Positions 47,002-58,063 are shown, counted from the first letter of the stretch. The stretch is 64,000 nucleotides of DNA from Apiospora phragmitis (GCA_038363925.1 JAQQWL010000003.1:1736001-1800000); one strand, 5' to 3'. Numbers and translations: made by a program. The notes: generated by a model from the sequence alone, not told the origin.

Positions 47002-47818
47002 ATGAACCTCAACCTCTCAGGGGCTCTCAATGTGTTCAAACTGTTGACCAAGCCGTCGCTATGTCTCCCTCATGCCACAGTTTCAACCTTCAACGACATC
47101 CCAGTGCCTCTCGACAGGGCCTTTGAGCACCATGGCAAGAAGGCAGGGATCAAAGCCGTAGTCCTAGACAAGGATGACTGCTTCGCCTATCCCGAAACCA
47201 ACCAGATACACCCCCCTTATGTCGTAAGTTGCACTCTGTGTGGGCTGTTACGCTGAGGCCCTGAATCTCCGATAAAACTTTAGTCATTGATTCGGATGCT
47301 GTTCAGGAGAGGTTTCGGCAACTGCAAAAGGGGTACCCCGGTCGCAAACTCCTGATCGTCTCCAACACGGCCGGAGCTACGTTGTACGACCGTGATGGCA
47401 AGTTGGCTACGGGGCTGGAGCAGACCACCGGCGCCGCCGTCCTGTCCCACCGCGCCAAGAAGCCCGGCTGCAAGGACGAGATCATGGCCTACTTCCAGAA
47501 GCACCCCGAGACCGGCGTCACGCACCCCAGCCAGGTCGCCATCGTGGGGGACCGCCTCATGACGGATATGATGCTGGCCAACATGATGGGCAGCTGGGGC
47601 CTGTGGGTCAAGGACGGCGTGGCTCCCCTGAGTCACAAAAGCATAGTACGGCATTCTCTCTCTCTTTCTCTCCTCCTACGTAACGAAAACCATCACTCCT
47701 TTTCGTTCATGGACTAATCGGTTTACTCTACCAGTTTGCCAAGTTTGAGTATCGCCTTGCTGCGTTCTTGATGGCTCGCGGTGTCAAAGCACCGGGGCCC
47801 AAGAGTCCATTCGAGTGA
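47002..47818 (+). CDS. GEP4: Mitochondrial phosphatidylglycerophosphate phosphatase GEP4
   Basis: Exons 47002-47223, 47307-47645 and 47735-47818 give 214 residues. GEP4 removes phosphate from phosphatidylglycerophosphate in the matrix-side step of cardiolipin synthesis. It is a HAD phosphatase: motif I is VVLDKDDC, motif II lies in LLIVSNTAG, the Lys motif is AKKPGCKDEI, and motif IV is VAIVGDRLMTDMMLANMMG. The N-terminal NLSGALNVFKLLTKPSLCLPH fits the family start. The ATG at 47002 was chosen over an earlier non-ATG frame opening. Intron 2 was accepted because it restores LSHKSI-FAKFEYRL. Length matches yeast Gep4. Confidence 0.9.
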
Positions 47819-49300
47819 TGGATTAAAGGTACCAGAGGCCACATTCATCAGCTTGTCTCAGTAATAGGCCATGCTTTTGGCTGTAGCGTAGTAAATCTCA
47901 GTGGAAAGCATTGTGGAAGTAGCACTTCTCACCTCTAATTGAGATAAGTTGCACATAGCCTTCAGGGGGTCTATCTGTGAAACAAAATGGAAAATCTGGC
48001 ATAATCATGAGATGCCTCGAAATACTACGTCTCGGTTGTATTCACGATTTTATCTGGTTGAGAGAAATCATTATTGGGTCTAACATGCTTGCTTGCCTCT
48101 CACCGTTGCAGCAGATTGACCAAGTGGTTGGAATATAGCCGGAGCTGCGTATATTGATGATTGATTTACGACCACCTTCCAACAGAAATTTCACATTACT
48201 CATAGTATCACTTTACCTCTTCTTGGAGGCTGCTCTTTTTGCTGCTGTTCATCAAAACTGATTGCTGGTTTGCAAAAATCAATTGCCTAGCCCTTCAGCT
48301 CTCTGACTGTACCATATGGGGACTCACACAGCGGTGGGAAACCACTCGCCGTCGACCAGTAACAAGAATGCATACGTCTTTCCACACAGCTATTGTCGGT
48401 GTCATGTAGCGGCTTCTATCTGTCACTGAATGTTATGCTCGGGCAATCAAGTTGATTGATATTCCCCTTTCGTGAATATCATAAGTTCTACTGTACTTGA
48501 TGTGTTTGTTTTCATACCGCATCAACTCCGGGGATTTGCTAGCCCTTATGCTCTCGTTAGGGCCTTTTCTAGGCAGCATGGCCGGTAGATGCAAGCTGGT
48601 ATGGCCTATTGATCTTGTATTCTCAAGTCGAGGCTGTTCAAATCTTTTTCGGCTCGGGCACTTCAACATGGCTTGTCGTACCGGGCAGTCGATCCATTAC
48701 GGAATACCATTCCTGGTTGTTGGTATCATTAATTCTGTAACCAAGTACTGAACCAGTGTTCCCTTCTCATTACTTGATATCATCACCGAGGTTAGGTCCC
48801 GGCCGCCAAGCACCCCCAGACTCTGGGTCTGATCCCACTATATCTGCCCTTTATCAAGTAAATATCCCGGCTCAGCTCTGATGATCACGTACCTGAGTGC
48901 TGCATCGAGATGCAGTGCCTACTCAGTGAACCTGTATAGCCGTGTTCTGCTAGGTCTACATACACATCATCTCGCACGGGTTTCGATCCAATCGATTTTT
49001 CGAACCTCACGCATCAACCATCAGTAGCATTCGGTTCACCGTAGTACGAAGGTGTTGAGGGAGATGAATCATAGCCATCATGAAGTTTTGTCAATAGTCT
49101 GAGTAAATACTGGCCAATCTTGCGTTCGCCCTGCCTCTGCTCCTCTGCGCATAAGTCACCAAAGTGGTACAGCTTGACCAAATAGCACATTCCTAACTGC
49201 ATATCATATATGGATCGTTGCCCAAATGGTTAGTTACTGCCCGGTGAGAGTCAGCTGAGCCCTAATTACGGACCACGCATCGAATAGGGACACGGTTATC
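47819..49300. other. Intergenic, nothing supported
   Basis: Short frames only. Marks the boundary between the conserved block and the unusual right part. Confidence 0.4.
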
Positions 49301-51819
49301 ACACTACCACAGGCAACGATGAACTCCCCCGATGGTGACGACCCTCAGCTGCCATACTTATTCTACTTTACTCTCCCCAACACCTTCTGAACGCATAAGC
49401 GTCACTTCGCCTTCTCAGTACTCCCTCAGTGTTCATTCAATATATTCACCGCCGGGAGTCATACATTCAGCCTCCCATCGACACAACCTTGTTCCTTGAC
49501 GATCCATGAGCATCACTCCTACTTTCATTCTGACGTTATAGGCCTCAGTTGCTGCAAAACGTCTCATCTCTTCTCTACTGCGTCACTCTCACGCAGGACG
49601 GTATATTGTCATCCAGTAGGTGTTCTGGATCAAATTCAGTTGTACTGACACCCCCGAAGCTGAGACCAGGCCCTCGACCTTCGCCCTATAAATTCCCACT
49701 TTGCATCTGCCCTTCGTTTCTCTTTTCTCTCCATCCAAGTCATCACTTCCAACCAACCGCCAGAAACAACTGCATCTCCCGCCCAGAAGCCCTCATTCTG
49801 TTCATCAGTTATTTCCCACAACTACTCCTTCGCTACTTCTCAGGACTGCCTTCTTGACTGGTACTTTGACTCCTTCAGAGCATAGATATTTCCCACAACT
49901 CCGTTACTTCACTCGTTCAACTACGCAGCATACTACGCAGTCAGTAGCTGGTAAGCTGCATTCTGATACTAAGTTGCCTAACTTGTCAGAAACGGAACAG
50001 GCACCAGGAAGGTAATCCATCCTTCCCTCGCATATACGGTGAACGTCCATCTTCCCCGAACACAGTCATCGCCAGAACTTCAACACTCTTCAGAACTTGA
50101 TCATTCGTGGAGTGCATTGCTTCAAGATTACAGAAGCATACACGGTAGCCGAGCAGTAAGTCTCAGTTTCTCCTTTTCCTGCTTCTTTACTCTCTTACTC
50201 TCTTCCCCTCCGAACCCCAAGCACATTCTAAACATCCTATCCTACACCATTTTCTCGTTCCCATGGACTTGAAGGTTCATCCTCGTTCATTTTCAGAACC
50301 ACCAACTCCCACCTGTTCACATACTATTTATTCCCCAGCTTGGGATTTCATCCGAGAAGCCCATCAAGAACACCGTCCATCCCATACTCCTCAGAGACTA
50401 AGATTTACCTACGCATTCCAGATCAGACGAGAACAGTTACGATACTCGACCTGTTGAAGCACCATTTCGGCCGGAAGACTCAAGAAACCCATACCATACC
50501 GACACATACCCACCTAGATCTACGACTCTACTCTACAAGAGTCAAGCCAAATACATACCACAGCCCTCTTGAGCATCCTCTCAGAAGCAAAAGTCAAGTC
50601 ACTTCCTATCGGCACCATATCTTTCCCCAGTGCCAGGCAAGTATCTCCTCCAGTGACGAGCAGAGCATCAAGCTTTGACACACCCAGAGCCATCACAACA
50701 TACATTTCGGCTACTCGAGGAACTGGTAAGTTATCATAAGTTGTTATTTCTTTTCACTCGTCATCTTTCACAACTTCAGCACATTTTCCTTGTCACATGG
50801 TTTAGCATCGCGGGCAAAATCGACCCCGCGATGCCCAAGGTCAGTAAACAAGCACCGATTATAGTGGCTCAACCCCTTCTGTCACCACTCACTACCCTCC
50901 ATGAACCGCCCGCACACAGCGCGTTCACGGACACTTAACGCTTGGAAACTGGACATAATGTGCATTTTCCGATTGTTGATATCGATTATCCGATACAACT
51001 CACTGAAAATTTTCCATCCTACACTTCACAGTCGCCCCCAACCAGAGTGATACCTCTTCCTTCCGATTATTCCCCCAGCCAGCAACCTACCTACTTACTT
51101 CTGGAGCCCCAACGAAACACTTATTCACTTCCCTCCAACCCTCACACAACATTTGGTCACCACACCTCCGACTTTTCTTTTCTTCGGAAGTTTCTACTTG
51201 ACTACTTAAGTACAAACATCCTTTGGCACTTGACCTTGTTGCTCTCTCACCACAACATCTCACAACATCCTTTCACACCTTGCCTTCCTGTTTCCTCTTC
51301 CTCCTTCACATCTTCCTTCCTCGTCACCCTTGAGCAAACCGCAAACCATAATAGTTACTACCTTTCACAGAGGTTGACTAACAGTTGTTAACAACAGAGA
51401 AACACAGCTCAGGTAAGCAAGCACACATCTCCCACCACACACACCACCAGGTAAGTTTATTTATTATGTGACATTCTCTTCTCTCCTCATCCTTCACCTC
51501 ACTCTCCTCCACCTCACTCTCCTTCACTTCACTCTTTAACATCTACCCCTTTAACATCTACCCCTTTAACATCTACCTCTTTAACATCTACCTCATCCAT
51601 CATCCTCCACCTCCATCGCGCTGTCGCCTTTGCCATCGAGGCTTAGTGGTTGGTATACACACACCTATAGCCTTGTGACATTATATATGTCTCACCGCCG
51701 ACCTGCCCACCCTTCAAATCACTTTTTTTTTCATAACTGAATTGTGTGTTGGCAAGTCTTAACTGCTTTCTTGCTAAAACAATTCCTTTCTTTCATAGTT
51801 CAGCACCCCAACCAACAAG
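49300..51819 (+). promoter_or_regulatory. G-depleted, pyrimidine-rich leader-like tract
   Basis: On the + strand this stretch is very poor in G (for example only three G's in the 60 bases 51241-51300) and rich in C, T and A. Frames within it are Ser/Pro/His/Thr-rich and lack motifs. Strong donor-like sites recur: GTAATC at 50012, GTAAGT at 50156, 50726 and 51451, and GTAAGC at 51413. This looks like a long, multiply spliced 5' leader of the gene at 51820, or a non-coding transcript. It is not protein coding as far as I can see. Confidence 0.45.
51534..51592 (+). repeat. 15-bp tandem repeat, four units
   Basis: The unit CTTTAACATCTACCC is repeated four times with small changes. It is preceded by two or three copies of a CACCTCACTCTCCT element at about 51495-51532. 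Confidence 0.85.
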
Positions 51820-52490
51820 ATGGTTGGCAAGAGCTGGTCCAACGCCGAGGAGGCCTACTTCTGGCGTCATGTGGCACCCAACAGCCACAGCCGTGAAGGC
51901 GTGTTTGTTGGCACCAACCAGGTGGTCACCTGGAATGACCTGGCCCAGAGGATGGCCAACCACTTCGGTCGGGCCGCTCGACGTGAGTACCAAGGTACTC
52001 TGCTATGTAAGTACTCATGCTCCATATGCCTCACCTGCTTCAAGAGTCAAATCTCTTGGGTTGACAACATTCATTCATGTACTGACTCCTTTGTCAGACG
52101 AGCACTGGTTCCTGAATCTGCGGATCAGGACCAGATCACCAAATGCCGAGCCACATTTATCCAGGTACCTTCGCCGGGGTGGTAAGTATATTTTCACCTC
52201 ATTATCCTTTCGTCTACAAGCCTAACAAAGGGTGCACAGGGATCCCCAACCCCTACACTGGGGCCACCAATGCTGGCCAAAGGCAGGCCGCAGCGGTCAC
52301 TGCCGGCACTTCTGCGGCGCCCTCTGCACAGGTCGCCGCCAACTCAGGGGCAGCAGCAACAACTGCCTCGCCGGCTGTGCAGGGGGTGGCTCCCGGCGCC
52401 GAGTCTCAGCCACCGCAGCAGGAGGCAGAGCAGGAGGAAGAACAGGAAGGCGTCGCAGCCGGGGAGAGCAGCGACTCGGACGGTCTCTAG
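51820..52490 (+). CDS. Myb/SANT-like small protein with acidic tail
   Basis: Exons 51820-52006, 52098-52181 and 52240-52490 give 173 residues. The N-terminal part contains KSWSNAEEAYFWRHVAPNS, TWNDLAQRMANHFG and YEHWFLNLRI, the Trp spacing and shape of a Myb/SANT-type DNA-binding domain as seen in small fungal proteins. Introns are in phase and interrupt the domain. The third exon is Ala/Gln/Thr-rich and ends in an acidic run (EAEQEEEQEG...ESSDSDGL). It is probably nuclear; the target is unknown. It sits at the head of the mosaic region, and a distantly similar Trp-containing fragment occurs at 53797. Confidence 0.65.
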
Positions 52491-52550
52491 GTAAGACAGT
52501 CCCGACGAGCTGCTTCTCCCCGTGCTGCTGTTACTGCGGAAGGAACCGCC

Positions 52551-53327
52551 ATGGGCCAGGCGCGCCCAGTTACTCAGGCTGGCGCCCTGGTTCCAAGCGG
52601 TGCAGAACTGGACGGAACCCTGCCCGGCACGCGTCCCGGGAGAAGCTCGGCCGCCTCACAAGCCGGCACACCCTTCCAGCCGGCAAGCTCTGGTCGGGTG
52701 CCACTGCCGGCTGCTCGCTCGCGACGCAGTGAGCGACGGGTCTTGGGGCGTCGGGCCACATACGAGCAAAGAAGGCGGGCGCAGCTTGAAGCTTTGTCGA
52801 CGGCGACCCCTGTTCCTGGTGCCCCTTCTCCCAGCACCATTCCAACCGGCGTTCCTTCCTTCTCTCTTCCCTCGACCAGTGTACCTTCGTCGAGTAGTAC
52901 AACGGCGCCAGCACCTCCTGCCACACAGTGGGCAGAGCCTCCCCTCGCTCATGACTTCACTCACTCTGAGGCACAGCTTGGTCGGACTCGGGGCCAGACT
53001 CGCTCACAAGGGCAACACACGGACCTGACGTCCGGTAACCACCAAGCGCGCACGGACCAGTTATCCGGCGACAGTAACCTTGGTGATAGTTCACGAACCG
53101 ACCTGCCCCGTGCCCCTCTTCACCCTAGAGAGGCCCGGCGCACGGAGTACAGTTTCGGGTCGAGGACTGGAGGCAGGAGGCGCGTTGTTCGCCGAACTGC
53201 TCGTATGACCAGCCGGAACCTCCGAGCTGTCAACATAGTTGACAGCGATGAGAGTTCGACAAGCGACTCGGATGACGTCCCGGCACGGCTCCCTCCCCTT
53301 CTTGCCTCCGGTCCTGCTAGGCGTTGA
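52551..53327 (+). CDS. Ser/Pro/Arg-rich hypothetical protein
   Basis: A single open frame of 258 residues that begins in a near-ideal initiation context (ACCGCCATGG). The sequence is disordered: Ser/Pro/Thr-rich middle, an Arg-rich patch (GGRRRVVRRTARM), then an acidic Ser/Asp cluster (VDSDESSTSDSDD) that looks like a kinase or SUMO-interaction type region. No family is recognised. It follows the Myb-like gene by 60 bases on the same strand. It may be a separate gene or a downstream exon of a longer transcript. Confidence 0.45.
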   Translation: MGQARPVTQAGALVPSGAELDGTLPGTRPGRSSAASQAGTPFQPASSGRVPLPAARSRRSERRVLGRRATYEQRRRAQLEALSTATPVPGAPSPSTIPTGVPSFSLPSTSVPSSSSTTAPAPPATQWAEPPLAHDFTHSEAQLGRTRGQTRSQGQHTDLTSGNHQARTDQLSGDSNLGDSSRTDLPRAPLHPREARRTEYSFGSRTGGRRRVVRRTARMTSRNLRAVNIVDSDESSTSDSDDVPARLPPLLASGPARR

Positions 53328-53368
53328 GTGAGGACGTCGATGAGGTGTTCATGTGAGAATGGAGGGAG

Positions 53369-53432
53369 AAAAGAAAAACAAGAAAAAGCAAAACAAAAAA
53401 CAAGAAACAAAACAAAACAAAACAAAAACAAC
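53369..53432 (+). repeat. A-rich (AAAAC)n tract
   Basis: Imperfect AAAAC and AAACA repeats end in AACAACAG. Simple sequence right at the start of the fragment mosaic. Confidence 0.8.
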
Positions 53433-53494
53433 AGGGTCGGGACGGATCACCGAGATGCCAGACATCATCAGACACTCTACACCCACACGCGTAT

Positions 53495-53612
53495 GGGCGG
53501 GGAAGTTACCATCGAAGAGGCCCAGAAGATCTTGGAGCAGTGCGGTGCCATTGGCAAGATGGAGATCAGCCCAGAAGTTGCCGAGTCTCACGGGGTGGGT
53601 GTGCGCCTGCAA
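53495..53612 (+). pseudogene. RRM-protein exon fragment, copy 1
   Basis: Reads GGEVTIEEAQKILEQCGAIG and then KMEISPEVAESHG. The same segment recurs at 56499-56525 and 56575-56640 with the motif VTLEDAQKLLEQNDAIGKLE. In fungal RRM proteins this type of segment follows the first RRM. No start codon or full domain is present here. Confidence 0.5.
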
Positions 53613-53796
53613 CTACGAACTCGATGAGGGAGATGAACAGCGAGTTCGAAGTCCCTTTCGCAGAAGAAATCCACGGGGGAGAAGCAAGCTCTCAGAATGG
53701 ACCCTTAGCACCCAAGTAGGGAACATCAACGTCAAAGATGATGAAGATGCAACACGCAGACAGCGTATGTGAAATCAATGCGACCTGCTTCTTCTG

Positions 53797-53961
53797 ATGG
53801 CTATCATCCAGCTGAATAATCCCACCTTTGCTGTGACCAACTGGAAGCAAATCGCTGCCAAGGTCAACCAGCATCCCTTCATGGTCAGCAATGTCGAGTG
53901 CGGGCTCCTCGCCTCGGTCGCTAACTTCGTTGACACGAGAGCTATTGAACAAATGGCATGA
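53797..53961 (+). CDS. Small ORF, Trp-containing helical fragment
   Basis: 54 residues from an ATG: MAIIQLNNPTFAVTNWKQIA followed by AKVNQHPFMVSNVECG. The spacing recalls Myb-like proteins of fungi that begin with a LLxAIIQL helix (inference). It probably represents a fragment or one exon. Confidence 0.3.
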   Translation: MAIIQLNNPTFAVTNWKQIAAKVNQHPFMVSNVECGLLASVANFVDTRAIEQMA

Positions 53962-54302
53962 CGAACCAAGTCTGGTGGTTTTTCAGTCGGGAGAGCAAGA
54001 GAAGAAGTACACCATCGAGTACGAACTCGACGGTGAGATGCACAGCAAGTGTCGGGTTCCAGGTGCACAACTGCCTACAACACTTCGAATGAGGCAGCAT
54101 GTGACGCGGCAGCAACGATGCCTTTCCTCGACGGGAAACCAGCTTGTGTTGCAGGTTTCGTACAGCTCATGGAGAAGACGACTAACAAGATGTTGCCTTG
54201 GGTCGATATCCTGTCTGAAGTCCAACGAACCAGGACACAACTTCCGTCCCTTCCTTCCTTTCATCGAGCACCACTTCCCTGGTCCCTCTTAACTTTGTCC
54301 CA

Positions 54303-54548
54303 ATGCCTGCCATCCGCACAGAGGAGAAGAAGAACGCTGAGACAAAGGCCAATACTGGCATTGGATTGGCTTCTGGCTCGTTGCTCAACCTCCCTGCCTC
54401 TTATGTAATTTCGGGCGAAATCGTGCCTAAGACTGGCCGGTTCATCTGCAAGGTGCCCAAGCCTGACGGCGTATTCTGCCGGGACCGGCGTTACCAATGG
54501 GAGCGAGGACATCTATTTCCCTGCAGGTACTGCGGATGCAACGCGTAG
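54303..54548 (+). CDS. Short ORF with Cys-rich end
   Basis: 81 residues. The Lys/Glu-rich start is followed by a hydrophobic patch and then FICKVPKPDGVFCRDRRYQW and a final CRYCG. The Cys/Trp pattern suggests real coding ancestry, but I do not recognise it. The neighbouring frames look like fragments, so this may be one as well. Confidence 0.3.
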   Translation: MPAIRTEEKKNAETKANTGIGLASGSLLNLPASYVISGEIVPKTGRFICKVPKPDGVFCRDRRYQWERGHLFPCRYCGCNA

Positions 54549-54846
54549 GGTTCCACAAGCATTACAGGGTCTTCTTCGCGCGGCAGCAGCGTTCTTTCCT
54601 CTTTTATTGAAGATGGCCAAGATCTGGGGCAAGAACAGCCACCCGGTCACAGGAATGGCAGGAAGGAGCTACTCAGTAGCTGCCACATCTTGGACGTTGA
54701 GGTATGTTTCTTAATACGCAGGAGAGCCGGCCTCAGAAGCTTTGCGGTTATATACTGTCGCCGAATGCGAGAACAGCCGAGAAGAAGAAGTGAACGAGCT
54801 TGAGATCCCGGTTTTCTGGATGAATGAACATGAACGAAATTGAGTT

Positions 54847-55560
54847 ATGACTCAATTCGACCTAGTCCCCGGCCCTTTACGGCTTGACCAAGGCTCCCCG
54901 AAGACCAGTACCGCTTCGCCACCGCCGCCGGCCCATGCCTGGGTCCGCGCCCTTACCCTGGCCGAGTACCGCATTGCCGAGTACTACGTCAACGACCGGC
55001 TGAACACCATGTTCACGACCTACTTCAACCGGATGACCGACGGGAAGGAGACGATCCCGCTTAACGAGAAGTCACTGAACGTAGAGCTTCACCGTGGAGA
55101 CATCCACGAAATCAACGACACGTTCATGGCTTACAAGAACTCGAACGTAGAGACATCCACGAGATTAACGACACCTTCGTGGTCAAACTTCACCGCGCAT
55201 ACATCCACGAAATCAACGACACCTTCGTGGCCTACAAGAACTCGAACATCCGCGAGAGAAAGTTCCCGGAGCGCGCCTTTGGCATCCTCATCGCTCTGCA
55301 CTGCCAGGCTCGCGCCTGGGAGATGTTCGAGCCCGAAGTCGATGAGGCCCTGGCTCGATGCGTGGCAACCGCCGCCATGTACGTATTCGGACGCCTGAAC
55401 ATCAGGGGTGAAGTCTTCGAGAGAACGAGCTTCGGTGATGAGGACCTCTCACTGTTCCATTTCCCTGCCAATTGGGATACCTGCTCGACACCAGCGGGAT
55501 ACCTCCTCGGCATCAACAACACTTGCTTTCGTTTCGGTCGAATGGAAGTACGACGGCAGA
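54847..55560 (+). pseudogene. Unknown-family gene broken by tandem internal duplication
   Basis: The frame starting at 54847 reads a Pro-rich leader and then YRIAEYYVNDRLNTMFTTYF. At 55099 a segment encoding DIHEINDTF begins, and it repeats at 55152 and 55200. The first step is 53 bases, which breaks the frame; the second is 48, which keeps it. After the third copy the original protein resumes in another frame: FPERAFGILIALHCQARAWE, EVDEALARCVATAAMYVFGR and SFGDEDLSLFHFP. The two halves clearly belong to one protein of unknown family. Confidence 0.6.
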
Positions 55561-55649
55561 CAAGTTCGAGTCTCAGTGTAAGGTCGCTTCCATTGTCGAG
55601 AGGGGATGAGAGAAGAGGGTGGAAAGAAGAAAGGGATAAAGAAAGACGA

Positions 55650-55678
55650 AGAGAAAAGACGAAAAAAAAAAAAAAGAT
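55650..55678 (+). repeat. Poly-A / GA-rich tract
   Basis: A run of A's after a GAAGA-rich stretch, separating two mosaic pieces. Confidence 0.7.
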
Positions 55679-55862
55679 GGTGAAGGCGGCAAGACTAGCG
55701 AGGATATCGAGATGGACAGCCTCAATGGATGGGTGTTCGTCAAGAATGCCGGCTCAACAAGTCCTCTAGCTCCAGCAGCTGTGCGGCGCCAACCACGAGA
55801 TCTGGACTTCGCGCCTCCAACACTTGCGGAGGCGTTCACGAGTTCGACAGCGTGTCTGAGAC

Positions 55863-55935
55863 GATCAGACGGGACAAGAAGAACATGCCGTATGCTTTCT
55901 GCCAGTACACGACAGGTCATCTCGGCAAGTACCTC
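55863..55935 (+). pseudogene. RRM fragment, copy of the KKNMPYAFCQYT segment
   Basis: GATCAGACGGGACAAGAAGA and the following bases match 56166-56212 with one mismatch over about 47 bases, then continue to match loosely for about 20 more. The segment encodes IRRDKKNMPYAFCQYT, the second half of an RRM beta sheet. Upstream sequence does not match the other copy, so a recombination joint lies at about 55862. Confidence 0.6.
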
Positions 55936-56119
55936 TGTGGCCAGAATAGGCGGCGGTCAAAGGGGGGCCAGCAACTCCGCTGCTGCCTACTCCCCGGCCC
56001 GGCCCAACCGCCATGGTCTGCAGCGCTTAAGGTCCGCAACGAGGCGCACAGCCTCCTCTTCCGATACCTCCGACAAGACTAGCGAAGACGGCATGACCGG
56101 CAAGGGGACTGGCCAGACG

Positions 56120-56482
56120 CTGGAGTCACCGATAAGTTCGGGCAGTGGGAAGCGGTATTCGTCAAGATCAGACGGGACAAGAAGAACATGCCGTATGCTT
56201 TCTGCCAGTATACAGTAGGTTATCTCGAAAAGCATTGTTTTGGTCCACCAGCTAATATGATATCTTCAACACAGAATGACTGGGACGCTTCGAAGGCCAT
56301 GGCCAACGGTGCAGGTACGATCTTCCAATCGCGCCCTTGCCGCGTGGAGATGGTTCGTTCCAACCGTAAGTTGACCTTTTCAGTTTTTGTATCCTCATCA
56401 GCCTCTATTATTAATCTGCCTCCAGGAACTGTCATTCTCCGCAACTATGCTGGCGGAAGAGTCACCTTGGATGAGGCAAGGT
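56120..56482 (+). pseudogene. RRM-domain gene piece with introns retained
   Basis: Exons read KFGQWEAVFVKIRRDKKNMP, then after an intron (GTAGGT at 56216, ...CACAG) NDWDASKAMANGAG, then IFQSRPCRVEMVRSNR, then after another intron VILRNYAGGRVTLDEA before a stop. Together this is most of one RRM and its follow-on segment, in the correct order. There is no start codon and the 3' end is cut. The RNA-binding family of fungi with an IRRDKKN motif is the likely source. Confidence 0.6.
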
Positions 56483-56498
56483 CCTAGGGCGGCGTTGG

Positions 56499-56650
56499 CA
56501 GAGAACTCACCATCGAGGAGGCCCAGAGAAACTTTCATTCTCCGCAACTACGCTGGCGGAAGAGTCACCTTGGAAGATGCCCAGAAGCTCCTGGAGCAGA
56601 ATGATGCAATTGGAAAGCTGGAGGAGATCAGGAGGAAGCGGATCCAATAA
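56499..56650 (+). pseudogene. Repeated RRM follow-on segments
   Basis: The first piece, LTIEEAQR, resembles 53504-53525. It is joined directly to a second copy of the ILRNYAGGRVTLEDAQKLLE segment, whose first 39 bases (from CATTCTCCGCAACTA) nearly equal 56432-56470. It ends IGKLEEIRRKRIQ and a stop. The direct join of two partial copies shows reshuffling. Confidence 0.6.
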
Positions 56651-57040
56651 GAGTCATGAAGAGAGTCAGCACTGTGGCGAAGAATAGCCCCGAGGTTGCG
56701 GACTCAGATCGTAAGTTCATCTCAGCATCTCACCTTTATATCGTCATCAGGGCTCAATAGCTAACACGTCTGTAGGAACCCTCATTTCGCGCAAGATACG
56801 GTGATAATGAGACTCTGAATTCACACCGACAAGGAAAGCACACGGAGCACAAAGACGCCCACGTCTGGGACACGAAGAAGGACGATTTCCTGTCCTGAAA
56901 ATATGTGTGCGCATGCAGTGTCGACCGCGAGAACTGGACTTCACACCTCCAGCACATGCGCAGCGTCCAGAAGTGGAAGGCACGACGGCGGTGATCCGAA
57001 ATGCTGGCGGGTCTTGGCCACAGCATTACCGGAGATATGA

Positions 57041-57092
57041 TCCGTGCGTTTTTTAAGCTATTATAAGATGGTCCGTGCGTTTTAAACTGCCG
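57041..57092 (+). repeat. Short direct repeat GGTCCGTGCGTTTT-like, two copies
   Basis: GATCCGTGCGTTTTTTAAGC and GGTCCGTGCGTTTTAAACTG, about 32 bases apart. Origin unknown. Confidence 0.5.
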
Positions 57093-57266
57093 GTGGTTTG
57101 GTCAGGACTGTACGAGTCTGTTCTTTGTCTCAGTTTCAGTGTGCTTGCGGGTGGCAGGGATCGAGGACCTCTTCTACCTTGAGAGGAATGCTCCCAGATT
57201 AGAAAAACATTCCTGTCTAAAGAACCGACTCGTCAACGCCATAAACAACGAAGTCACCCCCAAGGA

Positions 57267-57302
57267 GCGATCATTCACGTTCTGTTTCTACCCCTATATA
57301 TG
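57267..57302 (+). repeat. Intron-end repeat, copy 1
   Basis: TTCACGTTCTGTTTCTACCC and the following CTA. The same block recurs at 57838, 58064 and (diverged) 58668. In the second copy it is followed by CTAACATGCAACACAG, a branch site plus acceptor, so the block looks like a reused intron 3' end. Confidence 0.65.
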
Positions 57303-57629
57303 GCCATTGCTGTTTTGGGGAAACGGCGGCAGTTAGACTCCTGAGTCCTCAACGGCCCGGGTCCGCCTGTTGTTTTCCTGGATTTCTCTCGTTCGTAATC
57401 TGAGAGAAGATTCGTGGCCAGAAGAGAACCCCTCGCTCCCATTGTAGGGAAGGAAGGACCGGTGGACTCCTGACCCCTGCTCGGGCGCAGACCGAGCCAA
57501 AAAAGATGGCCAGGACGGCCGAGAACGCCAGAATGATCATGCACCTTGGAAGTACGCCAAGGAAGAGCTGCACTACCTGTGCAGGTCTTGGTGCTCATCT
57601 AGGTTGCATGAATCAAGCCGGAGCGAGAG

Positions 57630-57830
57630 ATCAAGAAGGAGATTAAGTCGGAGGAGGAGGGCGAGGAGGTCATTATACTCGACGAGGATTAAGCCGTCGA
57701 AAAGAACCACCCCCCGTCGGGGACGACCCCTTCGGAAGTTTCACGGAGCTGCGCCACTATGACTCGTACGAGGATCAGCAGCGTGAGCAGCGTGAGAACC
57801 GTCGCTCTCGCTCGGTACTCGACCGCCGAG
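57630..57830 (+). pseudogene. Acidic tail fragment and DDPFG-type exon, copy 1
   Basis: First a tail reading IKKEIKSEEEGEEVIILDED and stop, then at 57724 DDPFGSFTELRHYDSYEDQQ and REQRENRRSRS. The second part is homologous over about 100 bases to 58890-59010. No start codon. Probably exons of a nuclear protein, family unknown. Confidence 0.5.
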
Positions 57831-57837
57831 AGGAATT

Positions 57838-57893
57838 TCACGTTCTGTTTCTACCCCTAACATGCAACACAGGCATGACCGCCGAGGCTCGGG
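57838..57893 (+). repeat. Intron-end repeat, copy 2, with exon start GMTA
   Basis: The polypyrimidine block, CTAAC branch, ACAG acceptor and then GCATGACCGCCGAGG. The same exon start follows the acceptor-like sites near 58098 and 58874. Confidence 0.65.
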
Positions 57894-58063
57894 CGAACTG
57901 CATAGGATCTGGAGATGCGACACGGTGTTTACTGCTTTCTTCCAGCCGACATTTTCGCTTTATTCCCGGGAATTGCCATCGCCAGTCACCATGCCTGCCA
58001 GGAACTCACCCGATGCTACCGAGCAGGAGACTCGATTCTTTTACATCGTGGTCAAGCACAGGA

